A stretch of DNA of 64,000 nt from Lactifluus volemus (taxonomy: Eukaryota; Basidiomycota; Agaricomycetes; Russulales; Russulaceae), in assembly GCA_022376515.1 (NCBI GenBank), contig WTXI01000013.1:744001-808000 (forward strand), read 5' to 3'. Under the pieces are notes generated by a model. That model had not been told where the DNA came from, did not search any database, and worked only from the letters and a program-made list of their open reading frames with translations. This document shows positions 48,301-59,816 of this stretch, one piece after another (position 1 is the stretch's first letter; every line of letters begins with the position of its first letter). Both the position numbers and the translations under genes were made by a program.

Positions 48301-49227
48301 GTGTGTATTAGAATATTTTTTGCATGTTCCTGACTCACGGAGCGCTGGCCGCAAACACAGATATTGTGGAGCCTGCTTTTCGGCGTGGAGCGCGCCCAGC
48401 AGGACTTGCAGATAAATCATTACTAGGACACGATTAGCGGGTTTACGGAAAAGGAATATTCGGAACAAGCGTTTGGATAGGGTGGCTTATGGGTAATTGA
48501 AAAAACACGTTTCATCGATCGATGAAACAACTCGAGGAGAGCGGAAGTTATTGTAAAATGGATAGGATGCCATGATGTTACCGGTTGCAATGTCAATACA
48601 AGCACGGGGGCGCAGAGGAGGACGGGGGGATGTTGGAGCGGTCGGCGTGGAATTGTGGGCGATTTAGAACAAAGGGAAAGACGTCATTTCAAGGTTCAGA
48701 GGAAGGCGTGCAGAGCAGGTGTGGTTTGTTTGTTGACATTTGTTCCGGGCGGCGCCATCAGAGCAAACGTGTACTGTACGCGCCAATATTCCCAACCACC
48801 TTTTTTTGCTTCTGAAAAATGAACTTTGGGGACGCAGAGGAGCGTGACGGTACACATTCTGTCTTCTCCTGACTGGGAGAGCTTACAGTATCTTATACTT
48901 TCGTTGTCGTGGAGCGTTTGGCCTTCGTCTCCCATTGAAGCTAATCGCACAGTAGTTCCAATTGCGGTTCTTTACATCCCACTGAAGCAGAGAGATGACT
49001 TTCCTCCCGTGCTTTATGAACCCGTCACTTGTAAGTCAAACCCTTGTCGGGCCGTAGTGTCTTTATGTATGCGCTAAAATCTTAATCGCCTGCATAAGCT
49101 AAATCGACATCCGAGGAAAGTTATGGATCTGTCCATTTGGTCTTACACGCAATGCATTTCCTCCCCACTATAAGGATCTGTCTAGCACACACCTTCCCGC
49201 AGAACTATTGCCTACACTACTATCGAG
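45308..49227. other. 3.9-kb gene-free stretch
   Basis: No recognisable gene was found on either strand. The longest plus-strand frame (47777-48250, 157 codons) has no familiar motif. A perfect 20-bp palindrome (gtttcatcgatcgatgaaac) lies at 48509-48528. The stretch is probably decayed repeat or gene debris between the hypothetical gene and the SEC23 pseudogene. Confidence 0.35.
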
Positions 49228-50340
<1,113 letters not shown>

Positions 50341-50342
<2 letters not shown>

Positions 50343-50678
50343 CGGTCAAGCCAGCGCAACACGTCGGGGGAGTCATCGATCTCAGCCTTGAAAACGGCAA
50401 TATGCGCCACAAGCACCGCCGTAGCATCCTGGTCAAACGACGCTGCAATGCCTGGAGAACCAGCTTCGGCGAAGTTGCGTGCGATAGTGGTGACGCGCAG
50501 TCGCATTTGGCCTGTTGAATGTTAATAGTGTAACAAACTGGATCAGGCCATGGGAGCCTTGCTGTAGAGGTTTCCCAGCGGGCGTGACGACTTCAAAATA
50601 GACGGCCTCTGCAGTGCGCGGATGAATAGTTTTCAGCTTCCAGGCCTATGTTTGTCCAATGCCAATCTCAGTCTCACC
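50341..50678 (-). pseudogene. SEC23 pseudogene, inverted internal segment
   Basis: Read on the minus strand, this segment begins GETEIGIG and continues AWKLKTIHPRTAEAVYFEVV, TPAG, an intron, then [20 protein letters not shown] and [16 protein letters not shown]. This is exactly the next part of SEC23 after the plus-strand ACVG. One in-frame stop lies after IGIGQT. Its start at 50678 abuts the arm of a perfect inverted repeat. Confidence 0.8.
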
Positions 50679-50835
50679 ATATCCTCCTCTCACTTGAGTG
50701 TCTGGAGGCACTGGGGTTCTTTGGAAAATCTTACCTCATGTGGGACCTTGTGTGGATCCAAGTGAACAACCATTGAGGTAAGATTTTCCAAAGAACCCCA
50801 GTGCCTCCAGACACTCAAGTGAGAGGAGGATATGG
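50677..50835. repeat. Perfect 62-bp inverted repeat with 35-nt spacer
   Basis: Arm 50677-50738 and arm 50774-50835 are exact reverse complements (ccatatcctcctctcacttg ... caagtgagaggaggatatgg). The spacer is 50739-50773. Confidence 0.95.
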
Positions 50836-50943
50836 AATTGTTGATGGCAACTGCCATCATGGGTAGAGCAGGTAGAGCCTCAATGTCATCTGTGTTCACT
50901 GTAATGCCCTATCTCCAGGGGAGCACTTCTGGAGGGAGCACTT

Positions 50944-51102
50944 GGAGTGTTTGTTACTATGATGGGGATGAGGTGAGGCTGAAAACAAGAAATTTCCTGA
51001 AAGTTGTCCATGGTGTTCCTCCTCACCAAGCTCCATGGGCAACTTTCTGGAAGTGTGTTGTTTTTGGCCTCACATCATCCCCATCATAGCAACAAACACT
51101 CC
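50944..51102. repeat. Imperfect 70-bp inverted repeat with 19-nt spacer
   Basis: Arm 50944-51013 pairs with 51033-51102 at about 61 of 70 positions (ggagtgtttgtt ... aacaaacactcc). It lies 108 bp from the perfect inverted repeat, so the two form a tandem pair of hairpins. Confidence 0.85.
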
Positions 51103-51604
51103 AACCCCCCCCCAATGATGCCTCAGATGATTGAGCAATATGGAGAGTTGAATATGCACATTACGTGCCCGCCGCCAGCCTTGAGTCACTTCCGTGGGTC
51201 ATCATCATCGCACCCCCCGTTCTCGCCCTCACCCTCGCCCTCGTCTTCATCTTTGTCTTCATTCATAGGCATAGGGACTTCTCCGCTCGTGTGCTCGCCA
51301 ATTAGCGTTCCGGAGGTTATTGTCACCCCAGTAGACATGAACATTCTAGGACAGGCTGTTGAGAGCTGTTCGATGCCTAAGAAAGGTAGTGGCCACTATG
51401 CCAGTCTGAAGCAAGGGCACGAGTAATGAGATCACGCTTGGGGCACACGGCCTGTCATCTGGATGGGCCCTTTTTTGTGCCCGAACACTGCATCCCAGAT
51501 GCTATATTTCTTTCGCGTTCCTATTATGTCACTCCTTTAGGAAGTTTCGAGTTTCGAGGATAAATCGGTGGTCATGCGCACCGTCATAATCGACCGTGAG
51601 GCGT
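51103..51604. other. Spacer between hairpins and duplicated segment
   Basis: A Ser/Pro-rich plus-strand frame runs 51118-51426 but looks compositional. No gene is supported. Confidence 0.3.
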
Positions 51605-54467
51605 GCAGCCATGATGGGTGCTCCTGTTCAAGCCATTTAACATCCGCTTCACTTCACAAACCTGGTCATTATCTTTCCCAATGGGTCCAAACAGCATTGC
51701 AGTACGGTGAGACGAGTAACAAATTTGGCTTCTGACCTTCCTGTTGGGGAGTTGCGGCACCGAAGCTGAAAGTACCTGACTCGAATACCAATATCGTTGA
51801 CATATTAAAAGCCTAGGAGGCTTAGTGTCCCTTGAACCATGATATCCATCTTCAAGCTCGACGCCGATGACAATGAATACTCAATCAAGTCGGTGACCGT
51901 CTTCAAGTCAAACAAAGCAGAAATCCTCCGTGTTTTCAATATCTCACTAGAGGTCAGTGTGTTGTATGGGGTTCGAAGACACTACAGCATCTGACAAATT
52001 ACCTGTAGGGGGGCCAAAGTAAAGTCCAAATTCGCCATCTTTCTGGTTCTATCGACACCGAATCTTGTCGTGTCACTGGTCTTGGCGATGCCCAGTTGTT
52101 CGATGTCGTCTGCTCAGTTGGCCGCTACATCGAAGAGGTCGATCCAGAGAGCACAGCTGAAGCCATTCGCAAACTCAAGATAAAGAAGGACACATTGTCC
52201 AGAGAGTTGGATGCCCTCGATGAAATGTTAAACACAATGACCACTGGCACTTATTCCAAGTCTTTGACTGCAGAACATGTGTCTCCTTCACAGGCGGGAG
52301 ATTTCTTTGAAAATCTTTGTCCAGTTCTCGCGACATGGGATCTACACGTGCTGATTAGGAAGAGGAGATATTCGGGCTTACTCGAGAGATTGATGCACTG
52401 TCATCTACTCAAGTGAAGAAGCAAGGAAAAGCAATTGGAGAGGTAACAGTGGTGATCACGGAGAAGCCGGCCACCGATATTAAGCTCAGATTGACCTACC
52501 GTATGTCAAATCCAGCCATTTTTACTTGAACAACGAAGCCCTCTGACAGCTGTGCCCCATTGTAGTCGTCCGAAATGCGACATGGACCCCGGCATACGAG
52601 CTACATGCCACTACCGAAGCCGGCATCCCCGCGCCATCAGTATCTCTACATTACCGTTCGCGCGTGACGCAAAGCACAGGCTAAGACTGGACAAATGTGG
52701 AGCTCACACTCAGCACAGCCTATCGAGCCAGACAATTCCTGTTCTCGGTCCCACGAAAATCAGCCTGAGGCCTCCCAAGTCTTTATTCGGTGAAGGGGCG
52801 AACATGTCGGCCCAACAGCACGCTCCACCCATCCGATTTGGTCAGCGGCAGGAAGTCGCGCAGCTCTCTGGCATGAGTGCGATTCAACCTCGTCGGCGTG
52901 CGGCACCTCCGCCGCTAACGAGCCAACTGGCTGGCGATATTCCTGCCATGGCCGTCCAACAGTACGCTCCACCCATCCCATTTGGTCAGGAGCAAGACGT
53001 CGTGTAGGACTGTTTTATGAGTGCAGTTCAACCTCGTCAGCGTGTGGCCCCTCCGGCTCCACCTCCGCCACTAACGAGCCCACTGGCTGGTGATATTCCT
53101 GCCGCGGCCGTCGAAGAGCGGGAACATGTCGACGAGAAAGTTGATGTAACCATACAAGAGCTTACGCCGATTTGGGAGCCATCATCGGTCGTGAACGAAA
53201 GGCCACTCGCGCTGACATATCACGTGGAGGGCACGTCCGAGCGACGGTGTACCACACCAAGTATCCGTCGCCGTGCTCCCGTTCGAGACAAAGATACTAC
53301 ACGTGACCGTGTCCAAGGCGCAACCTGTGGCGTACCTCGAGGCGAGCGTGAAGAACACGAGCGACTACCGTCTGCTCCCCGGCCCCGTCAACGCTTTCTT
53401 GGACGACTCGTTCGTGTCCAGGACTGCGATCGCGGGCGGCGACATCGCGCCGGGAGACATGTTCAGCTGCACGCTCGGTGCGGATCCGGCCACGTGCATA
53501 CGCTACTCACGAACCTCCAAACGTGCCGAGGAGGATACGCGCACCCGTGCGATCGCGTTCAGCGAACAGTGGACAGCTACGACCTATCGCAGTCGCACGA
53601 CAGTGTCGAACCGGCATCCGTTCCCTGTGCGTGCGCTTGTCCTGCGAGACGGCGTGCCGATGACAAACGCGTCAACGTGATCTTACGCCACCCTGCTGGG
53701 CTCGCGGACTTGGAGCAAGGACAGGAGCTCAAGGTCAACGAGCAGCGGACGGTGCGGTGGTGCAAAGCGGTGGATGGGAACTTTGGGAAGGGAGGTAAGA
53801 AGGAGGGTTTGTTTGAGTGGGTGTTCGAGGTCGGTGCTGGTGCGGAGGTGACGATTGAAACGGAATGGGACGTCAAAGCGCCCGTCTCGCTCCGGTGGGT
53901 GGAGAGCGCGTAATAAAAGATGTTGCTAGTTTGGGGGTTAGATTTGCACAATCTCCGTCGCATCCATACGCGTGTCTATGATTTTACTTGACAGGGATGT
54001 GTCACGGGATTTCTCCATTATTGGGCAGGTCCGCTTCAAGCTTCTCGGCTCATATATAGTACGATCAAGTCAGACATGGTCTACGTTGGATGATATGGAA
54101 CCACGCCAACATGGTTCTCTACATGCAATCATAAATTTTACGATGCGATACCAAATCTGTACGTCCCAACATCCTGCCACTTTCTAACCTCATTCGAAGG
54201 ATGGATGTACTCTACTAACTTCAGGCCAATAGCCTGACTCTGAAGCCTACCTTTGTGCCTGGATAGCTCGGAAGCGATCCGATGATAATGTTCTTCCGCT
54301 TTCGTCGTCGAGACGCGTCCATGCAATGTGATGTGAGGGCAGTATGATGGGCCCCCCTCCTGTTGGTGACTCCGAGTCGGAATAATACCGAATGGCTGCC
54401 ACCTGGGCGTACGCAACCCCCAGCATAAAGCCCCAATGTTATAACCAAAAAAAACAAACCATAGGTA
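51605..54467 (+). repeat. Segmental duplication, copy B
   Basis: Direct copy of 38154-40975. It differs by numerous small indels, an internal partial tandem duplication around 52800-53090, and the presence of the whole neighbouring 2H gene beyond its right end. Confidence 0.85.
51840..53913 (+). pseudogene. DUF4139 protein pseudogene (copy B)
   Basis: It follows the intact gene at 38444 closely but is broken in several places. A base is missing near 52316 (frame lost after AGDFFENLCP). A TAA lies in the segment equivalent to VTQWTGEDW (near 52683), and a ~10-bp deletion near 52717 removes the NMD part of LSTANMD. A partial tandem duplication of the FGQ...LAGDIPA spacer includes a TAG near 53006. 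An 8-bp deletion lies near 53231, and a 10-bp deletion near 53660 brings the frame back. The C-terminal end (KAPVSLRWVESA) is unchanged. Confidence 0.88.
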
Positions 54468-54838
54468 GGAGAGTATTCTAGGGCGTACCGTTCAGTCAGA
54501 TCCTTTCTAAGACCACCAAGTTTATGGCTATCCACAACCATGACAACTGTCTTCTCCCATTGACACAATGGTCCGATCATGAACGAGAAGGGTTTCCTCT
54601 TGGCGCAAGTCATCCTCAATGTTCTTTGGATGAGTTCCAGTCGAGAAGATGGCACAGCGAGTCGGGTGAACACGCTGATATGAACAGTGTTCCTGAATGT
54701 GAGGTTCGGTGGGTAGTGGGTCGTACGAAGGTACTGGAGAAAGGTGTGACCCGCATCTTCTGCCCAGAGGAGCATTAGAGCCATCATTCGAGTAGCTCCA
54801 ATAGCAGTCGGAGTCGAAAGAATGGTGCTCTTAGACAT
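54138..54838 (-). CDS. 2H phosphoesterase superfamily protein (2'-5' RNA ligase-like)
   Basis: Two exons are read. The first starts at the ATG at 54838 (MSKSTILSTPTAIGATRMMA) and holds LQYLRTTHYPPNLTFRNTVH, ISVFTRL, and LCQWEKTVVMVVDSHKLGGL. The donor is ACG|GTACGC. The second begins at 54402 (RWQPFGIIPTRSHQQ) and contains CPHITLHGRVSTTKAEEHYH. The two H-x-[ST] motifs, HIS and HIT, in this order and separated by a beta-strand-rich middle, match the LigT/CPDase 2H fold, which acts on 2',3'-cyclic or 2'-5' phosphodiester bonds. The size, about 200 residues, fits. A truncated copy lies at 40480-40946. The family call is from motif layout and is not certain. Confidence 0.55.
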
Positions 54839-54859
54839 AGTTCTCTGTGGTACCGACAA

Positions 54860-55172
54860 CTCGATGGACGCGCAGCTTTAGGGTGTGGGGCATGAGAGAA
54901 TGATCAGGCTGCGCGCCCACGCGAAACTCGCGTGGAAATGGAAAGGGGTGAAACTAGTGAATACATAGAGTCGAGGTATAGCACTGCGAGAGACGTAACA
55001 CATAAATGCAAAAAAAAAAAAAGATGGCAATGTAAGTGGTGTATGTTTGTTTTGCATAATGATGTGATGTAGGGTCAGAAATTCAAAGCGAAAGCACTGC
55101 TCGTCCATGTTTGTGGCTAACGCCAAAATGCATCAAAAAAAAAAAAAACAAAGAAAAGTGATAAAGATCAAG
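54860..55172. other. Spacer with A-tracts between 2H and kinase genes
   Basis: Two A12-A13 tracts lie near 55008 and 55136. This is the 3' flank of the IKS kinase gene. No coding sequence is supported. Confidence 0.35.
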
Positions 55173-57641
55173 TCACGCCGACCACGTAAAAGCTTTTAGC
55201 GCAACGACGTGCACCAAGCTCAACCCCACATTCAAAGGACCATTGTCCGACAGCGAGTCGACAATACCCAGCCCAGCAAGCATCGACAGTGCCCATAGAG
55301 GTACGACTTTGCTGTTGAAACAAAGCGAGGCGACTTTGAGCGCCAGAACGCCCGACTTGAGCGCCCGCAGCGCGACAGTGGTATTCCGCTCTGAAAGCAG
55401 AACCGCAAACCACGGCCGCCGCCACCAGCGCAGTAGCCACCTCCTTTTACCCCTCGAGCTTCCAGGAGGCGGCGTTGGGCGATTGCTTGGTGCAGAAGAT
55501 CGTGATGTGAGCTGTGGTAAGACGGGGGATGATGGAGGCGAGGCCACCGTTGTGGATAGGCGGGGCGCTGGAATTAATAATGACGTGGAGGCGGCATCCG
55601 ACGTACGTCTGGGCGTCAGAGCGTCCGATATGCTCGATTTTGGCTGGATAGGGTTGAACTGCAATGAAACCGGCTTATGAGTTGGTGAAGAGCGAGGATG
55701 AGTCGGGTCGGGAACAGACCTTGCCGAGGTGCAACGCGGCGAGGACCCTCTCGCAGGATGGGCGCGCACTTGGTGTGACGTTCAAAAGACTCTCAAGTAA
55801 CACGAGATATGACCGTGGCAATCTTCGCGAGGTGAACAGCGTCTCTAGACGAGGGTTACTTTTGAACCCAGGGTATGAAGACACTTCTCGTTCCAACCGG
55901 TCCATATCACCACCCTTTTCACCATCCTTATCATGAGAGGTAGCGATGGAGCCATCGAGCCCGGGAAGGTCACCATTCGCAGCCCAGCGGTATGGGAGAC
56001 GGAAAAAGACCAACTTGTGAAGGATCATGCCGAGTGACCACATATCCGATTTTGAATCTGTCGGAGGCAGAGTGTGGTGCGGAGGCACGGGAAGCGATTC
56101 TGGGGAACTGTATTCGAGACTAAATGATGATGTCAGTGAAGACTTGTATCATAGGAGTGAGCTGCGGGACTCACGTTCCCGTATTCCCACTCCTCGCGCG
56201 GGGTGTTTGCAGCATGTCACGGGAAGTTCCAAAGTCGGATAGCATCGCGCGTGGGCTGCAGAGTCGTCAGCGTGATGAACAACGGAGAAGAATTATGCGT
56301 GCATGAGAGTGCCTTCATCCCAAGTTAAAAGAACATTTCCAGGCTTAAGGTCAAGATGTAGGATGCTCCTGTCATGCTGAAGCCCCAGATTGTCAACACG
56401 GCATGATTCGTTTGTTGGAGAGGCGCTCAGCGCACCAAAAAACCGAGCCCAGCAGCAACGCCACCAAATATACCGAGGACCTCCTCGGCGCTAAGGAGAT
56501 GTACAGCTGTCCACCCATGGTCATTGTTGTTGAGCTTTGCACGGTATGCGGACTTTTCTGAAGGTGCGGCATGTTGCATGGCGCGGAAGGCGCGGATGCG
56601 AGCGGAGCGAGAAAGTATATCAGAAGGCGAGTCATCGTCATTCGTAGAGGCATTGTGTGAGGGTGAATGTAGGGGATGGGTCGGCCGGCCGAGACGGGCG
56701 TCGATGTAATCGTCCAGTGAACCTCCTTCGGCCCATTGCATCAAGACGCTGTCGGGTCCCGCTTAAAAAGAGATATGGTCGTTAAGGTGAAGAAGAGCAT
56801 ACTGCAAGGTGGGAATCTTTGGTCCAAAGCTGGAGAACTGGGCCGTTTCGAGCCAGGCATGATGATAGGTAATGATGTTGGGATGACGCAATGTTTCAAG
56901 TAGGTGAACTTCGCGCAAGATGTTCAAGAGATAGGACGCAGATTGACCGATGGCTATTTTTTTGACGGCAAAGCGGCCTGAATGTGAAGAGTCGTAAGCC
57001 GATACTCAAGACCGACCGATCAAGACTCGGTTTACCAAGTGGATTGCCGTTGAGGACATGCTTTGGCGACATTTGAATCAGTTCAGACGAAATTGATTAT
57101 GGAACATAAGTTGTACCTGACATAGAAACACACTGCCATTTGCACCCATACCCAAGCGTGCCTCTTCTTGAAAGAAGGCCTTGAAGTAGCCCTCTGCCAT
57201 AGTCTCTGGGGTAAAAATATCATCACCATCGACACCTGTTGGTGACGGGGGGCGGGAACTCGTTTCAGACGATGGCACGGATTGAGTGGAAGGTAGAGGA
57301 GGGGACGGAGGTCGACTAGCAGTCTGATTGGCGACCTGGAGGAGATGGAAGTAATTTGCTGCGCGAGCTGCGGAGACATCCTCGAAACGGTTTAAATTTG
57401 TGAAAAGAGGATCATGCTCATGAGACTGAACATCTGCGCCTCGCTCTGAAAGACCTGTTGGCAAAGGTTGGGAACAGTAGGGACAAAGACGAGGTACGGG
57501 TTGTTTGAGAGTGGTGGATTGGGAAGAACGATGTATGGTGAGAGCATGCGAGGTAGGATTGTAGAGAACGACCTGATTTGAGGCATGAAGGATAGGACGC
57601 CAGGACGTGTCTCTGTCAGGCTGAATGAGAGCAGTATCCAT
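55173..57641 (-). CDS. IKS-type serine/threonine protein kinase
   Basis: The start is the ATG at 57641 (MDTALIQPDRDTSWRPILHA). The N-terminal exon has the IKS-family zinc-ribbon-like PRLCPYCSQPLP and FEDVSAARAANYFHLLQVA. The kinase domain begins RLGMGANGSVFLCQ (glycine loop) and continues RFAVKKIAI (VAIK lysine), REVHLLETLRHPNIITYHHA, VLMQWAEGGSLDDYID (hinge), a kinase insert, ILHLDLKPGNVLLTWDEGTL (HxDLKPxN), MLSDFGTS (DFG), and LEYSSPESLP (APE-like). TDSKSDMWSLGMILHKLVF, RPSCERVLAALH and a long tail follow. The tail has hydrophobic stretches near the C-terminus (LKSGVLALKVASLCF, LWALSMLAGLGIV), which suggests membrane association. All catalytic residues are present and introns are canonical. 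Yeast Iks1 has no well-defined role. Confidence 0.85.
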
Positions 57642-57804
57642 TGGATTCGTTCAGACTGTGAGCGTTGACGTTGAATATGGAACTAGCATGACATGACCCA
57701 TGTGGCTGGTTAAGCGGGGGGTGCGGCCGTCTTGCCGCCTTTTTACTCGCTCACTCAACTCACTCCACTCACTCGCTCACACCTCTTGGTCTCAGCATTC
57801 TCCA
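57642..57804. promoter_or_regulatory. Divergent promoter, IKS kinase and DUF7137 genes
   Basis: Only 163 bp separate the two divergent start codons. The plus-strand side contains a run of actc/ctcactc repeats (about 57745-57782) just upstream of the DUF7137 ATG, a common pyrimidine-rich leader. No specific site is claimed. Confidence 0.5.
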
Positions 57805-58463
57805 ATGTCCGCATCGGTAACCTCAGCTGTTTCCGCCTCTCAACAAACCTCGAGTGGTTCCAAAACTTCCGCTCTCAGCATCCCTGCGTCCGCCCCCGCC
57901 GGTCTCCTCACCATCACTCAACCACCTCAGACAAGTATCGCTTTCTTCAAAATCGCCCCATCCCAGCCCGTTACATTTGCCTGGAACTTTTCATACGTTC
58001 TTTCCACACCAGCTCACCTTACGGTCTCGGCTATCTGCGAAAATGGAAATACCTACCCTATAGGACCAACCGACGGTATTATACCAGGCAGTGCTACAAG
58101 CGTGATATGGGATCCATATGCTTGGGACCAGAACAACCCAAATAGTCCACTCCCTCAAGCTACCTACACCCTCGAGATTTTCGACAACCGAGGGCCAGGT
58201 TCAGCAAGGGCGCCGGGCTTACTCCAGCCAAATAATGCCCTTAGATTTGCATTGTATACCCCACAGTCGTATACCCCGATTGGTTCAGGAAAGTTGCCTA
58301 TATTTTCTCTTGTTATCATCTAGCTAATTCCTTGACAGGTTGGCAATGCACTGGCTGCAATAGCGCTGCTAACACAGTACATCCCGCATTTTTCTGTGTT
58401 TGCCTTAGCATATTTGTCATGTTTGTTTCTGGACTCGCGATCCTTCGCAACTCTGCTCGTTAG
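57805..58463 (+). CDS. DUF7137 domain protein, C-terminal membrane anchor
   Basis: Two exons, 57805-58282 and 58339-58463, give a 200-residue protein. The intron uses donor G|GTTCAG and acceptor gacag. Its splicing is needed to reach the conserved end GWQCTGCNSAANTVHPAFF and the C-terminal hydrophobic segment VCLSIFVMFVSGLAIL. The N-terminus is Ser/Ala/Thr-rich. The globular part (TITQPPQTSIAFFKIAPSQP, VTFAWNFSYV, IPGSATSVIWDPYAWDQNNP, YTLEIFDNRGPGSARAPGLL, LRFALYTPQSYTP) matches the fungal DUF7137 beta-sandwich family, which is probably extracellular and membrane-tethered. Function is unknown. No clear N-terminal signal peptide is seen from this ATG; an upstream in-frame start at 57700 would add a short leader. 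Confidence 0.78.
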
Positions 58464-59816
58464 ACCTGGACAATGGACCATTCATGTTTCGTTTTTACTA
58501 GGTTGCTCATAGACATTGACTCTTCTCTTCTCCCCTTTTTGCTTACTAGTAACTACGAAAGGACTTGCCGTACAGCATGTTGATCCTTCATCGACCGTCG
58601 TTACGAACAGACTCGCAGCACTACATACGGATATTTGTAATATCTCATAAATCACGGTTCGCATCGTATCTAGGGCCGTCTTAAGCGTTCATATTCGCAC
58701 TCGTTACGTCGATGCGGTGAGCCTGAGGCGGGGACTGGAATCCAAGAACCCGACCGAATGAAAGTTCGTCGGCTATGGGCTCGTCTGAGGCTCTGGCTCC
58801 TTATTTGTGTCGGTTCCCATAGCCGACAGCTCTAGAAAGTACGCCTAGCCTTAGTTGAGACCCCAACAGCCTTCTAAGATCAATGTGTTGATCCCCATTG
58901 ATAAACGTTAAACCATGAATCACTCACTTTCTCTTACTGGCACATCAATCAGGAACGGTATGTCATACTACGATCATCACCATCACTGAATCAGACATCT
59001 CCACTGTGTCTGTGCTGGTTTACCTTCGAGTTGTTGGCTCTGCAACTTGTAGTGTGGCACCTCCCATCCCCCCGCTGGCAGTTGCCAGTTGCCACGGGCG
59101 CGTTACCATCCCTCGTTTCCCATCATTGAAAATCTGTGATCTTTGGCCACCTCAATCGCCATTTCTCGTCAGTTGCATGCCTGTCTAGGTACCCAACCAG
59201 CTTCTCGTTGTTCAAAGCCTTTAGTAATGCATCTCCACAGCAGGAAGGACATGATCCAAGCACGGCCATCGGAAGTGAGGTCTTGTGCTGGAGGATGCGC
59301 TGTATATTGGGCGGCCGCTACTCTACCTCGTTGCATGATAGATTGGAAAATCTTCGTCTTGATTGCGATGGTACATCAAGTTCAGAGTAACCGATCTCCC
59401 CGAGGGCGCAAAGCCCATCGGCCGTGACGGATCAAACGCAATGAACCTAAGGAGCCCCGTCCTTCTACAAGTAAAGTATGTTGCGTACCCTCCGACGTTA
59501 CCTTTCGCACCCACCGCCCCAGGTGATACTGAAGGGCCAAGAGGTGCGGCACGCTATCCTTCCTTCAGGCAATCGATCATTCAATGCTTATCTTTCAAGT
59601 TTTCACGTCAGGTTTATCTCACGACCTGGCTGCGATCGCGATCGAGTACGCTTCGCCATTGAATAATTACCCTGTGCCGGCTAGGAAAAGCACCTCGTGC
59701 GCCAAACGCAGAGAAATACTTAGTACTCGGCCATCGCTTCGGTCATCGTCGTTCTATATACAGCCAGTTAATCTATTCTTCGGATTTTCAAATCCCCCGA
59801 CCCAACCCACCCCCCT
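58464..59816. other. Intergenic, small hairpin, no gene recognised
   Basis: A 12-bp inverted pair (gtcggctatggg ... cccatagccgac, about 58769-58826) is present. Plus-strand frames at 59143-59660 have no recognisable protein content. Confidence 0.35.

Noticed and set aside
48509..48528. Perfect 20-bp palindrome gtttcatcgatcgatgaaac
   Set aside because: Isolated, with no nearby gene. A single short palindrome in 64 kb is not enough to claim a site.
59363..59662. Plus-strand frame with FRVTDLPEGAKPIGRDGSN
   Set aside because: The opening looked protein-like but I could not tie it to a family, and the rest of the frame is unstructured.
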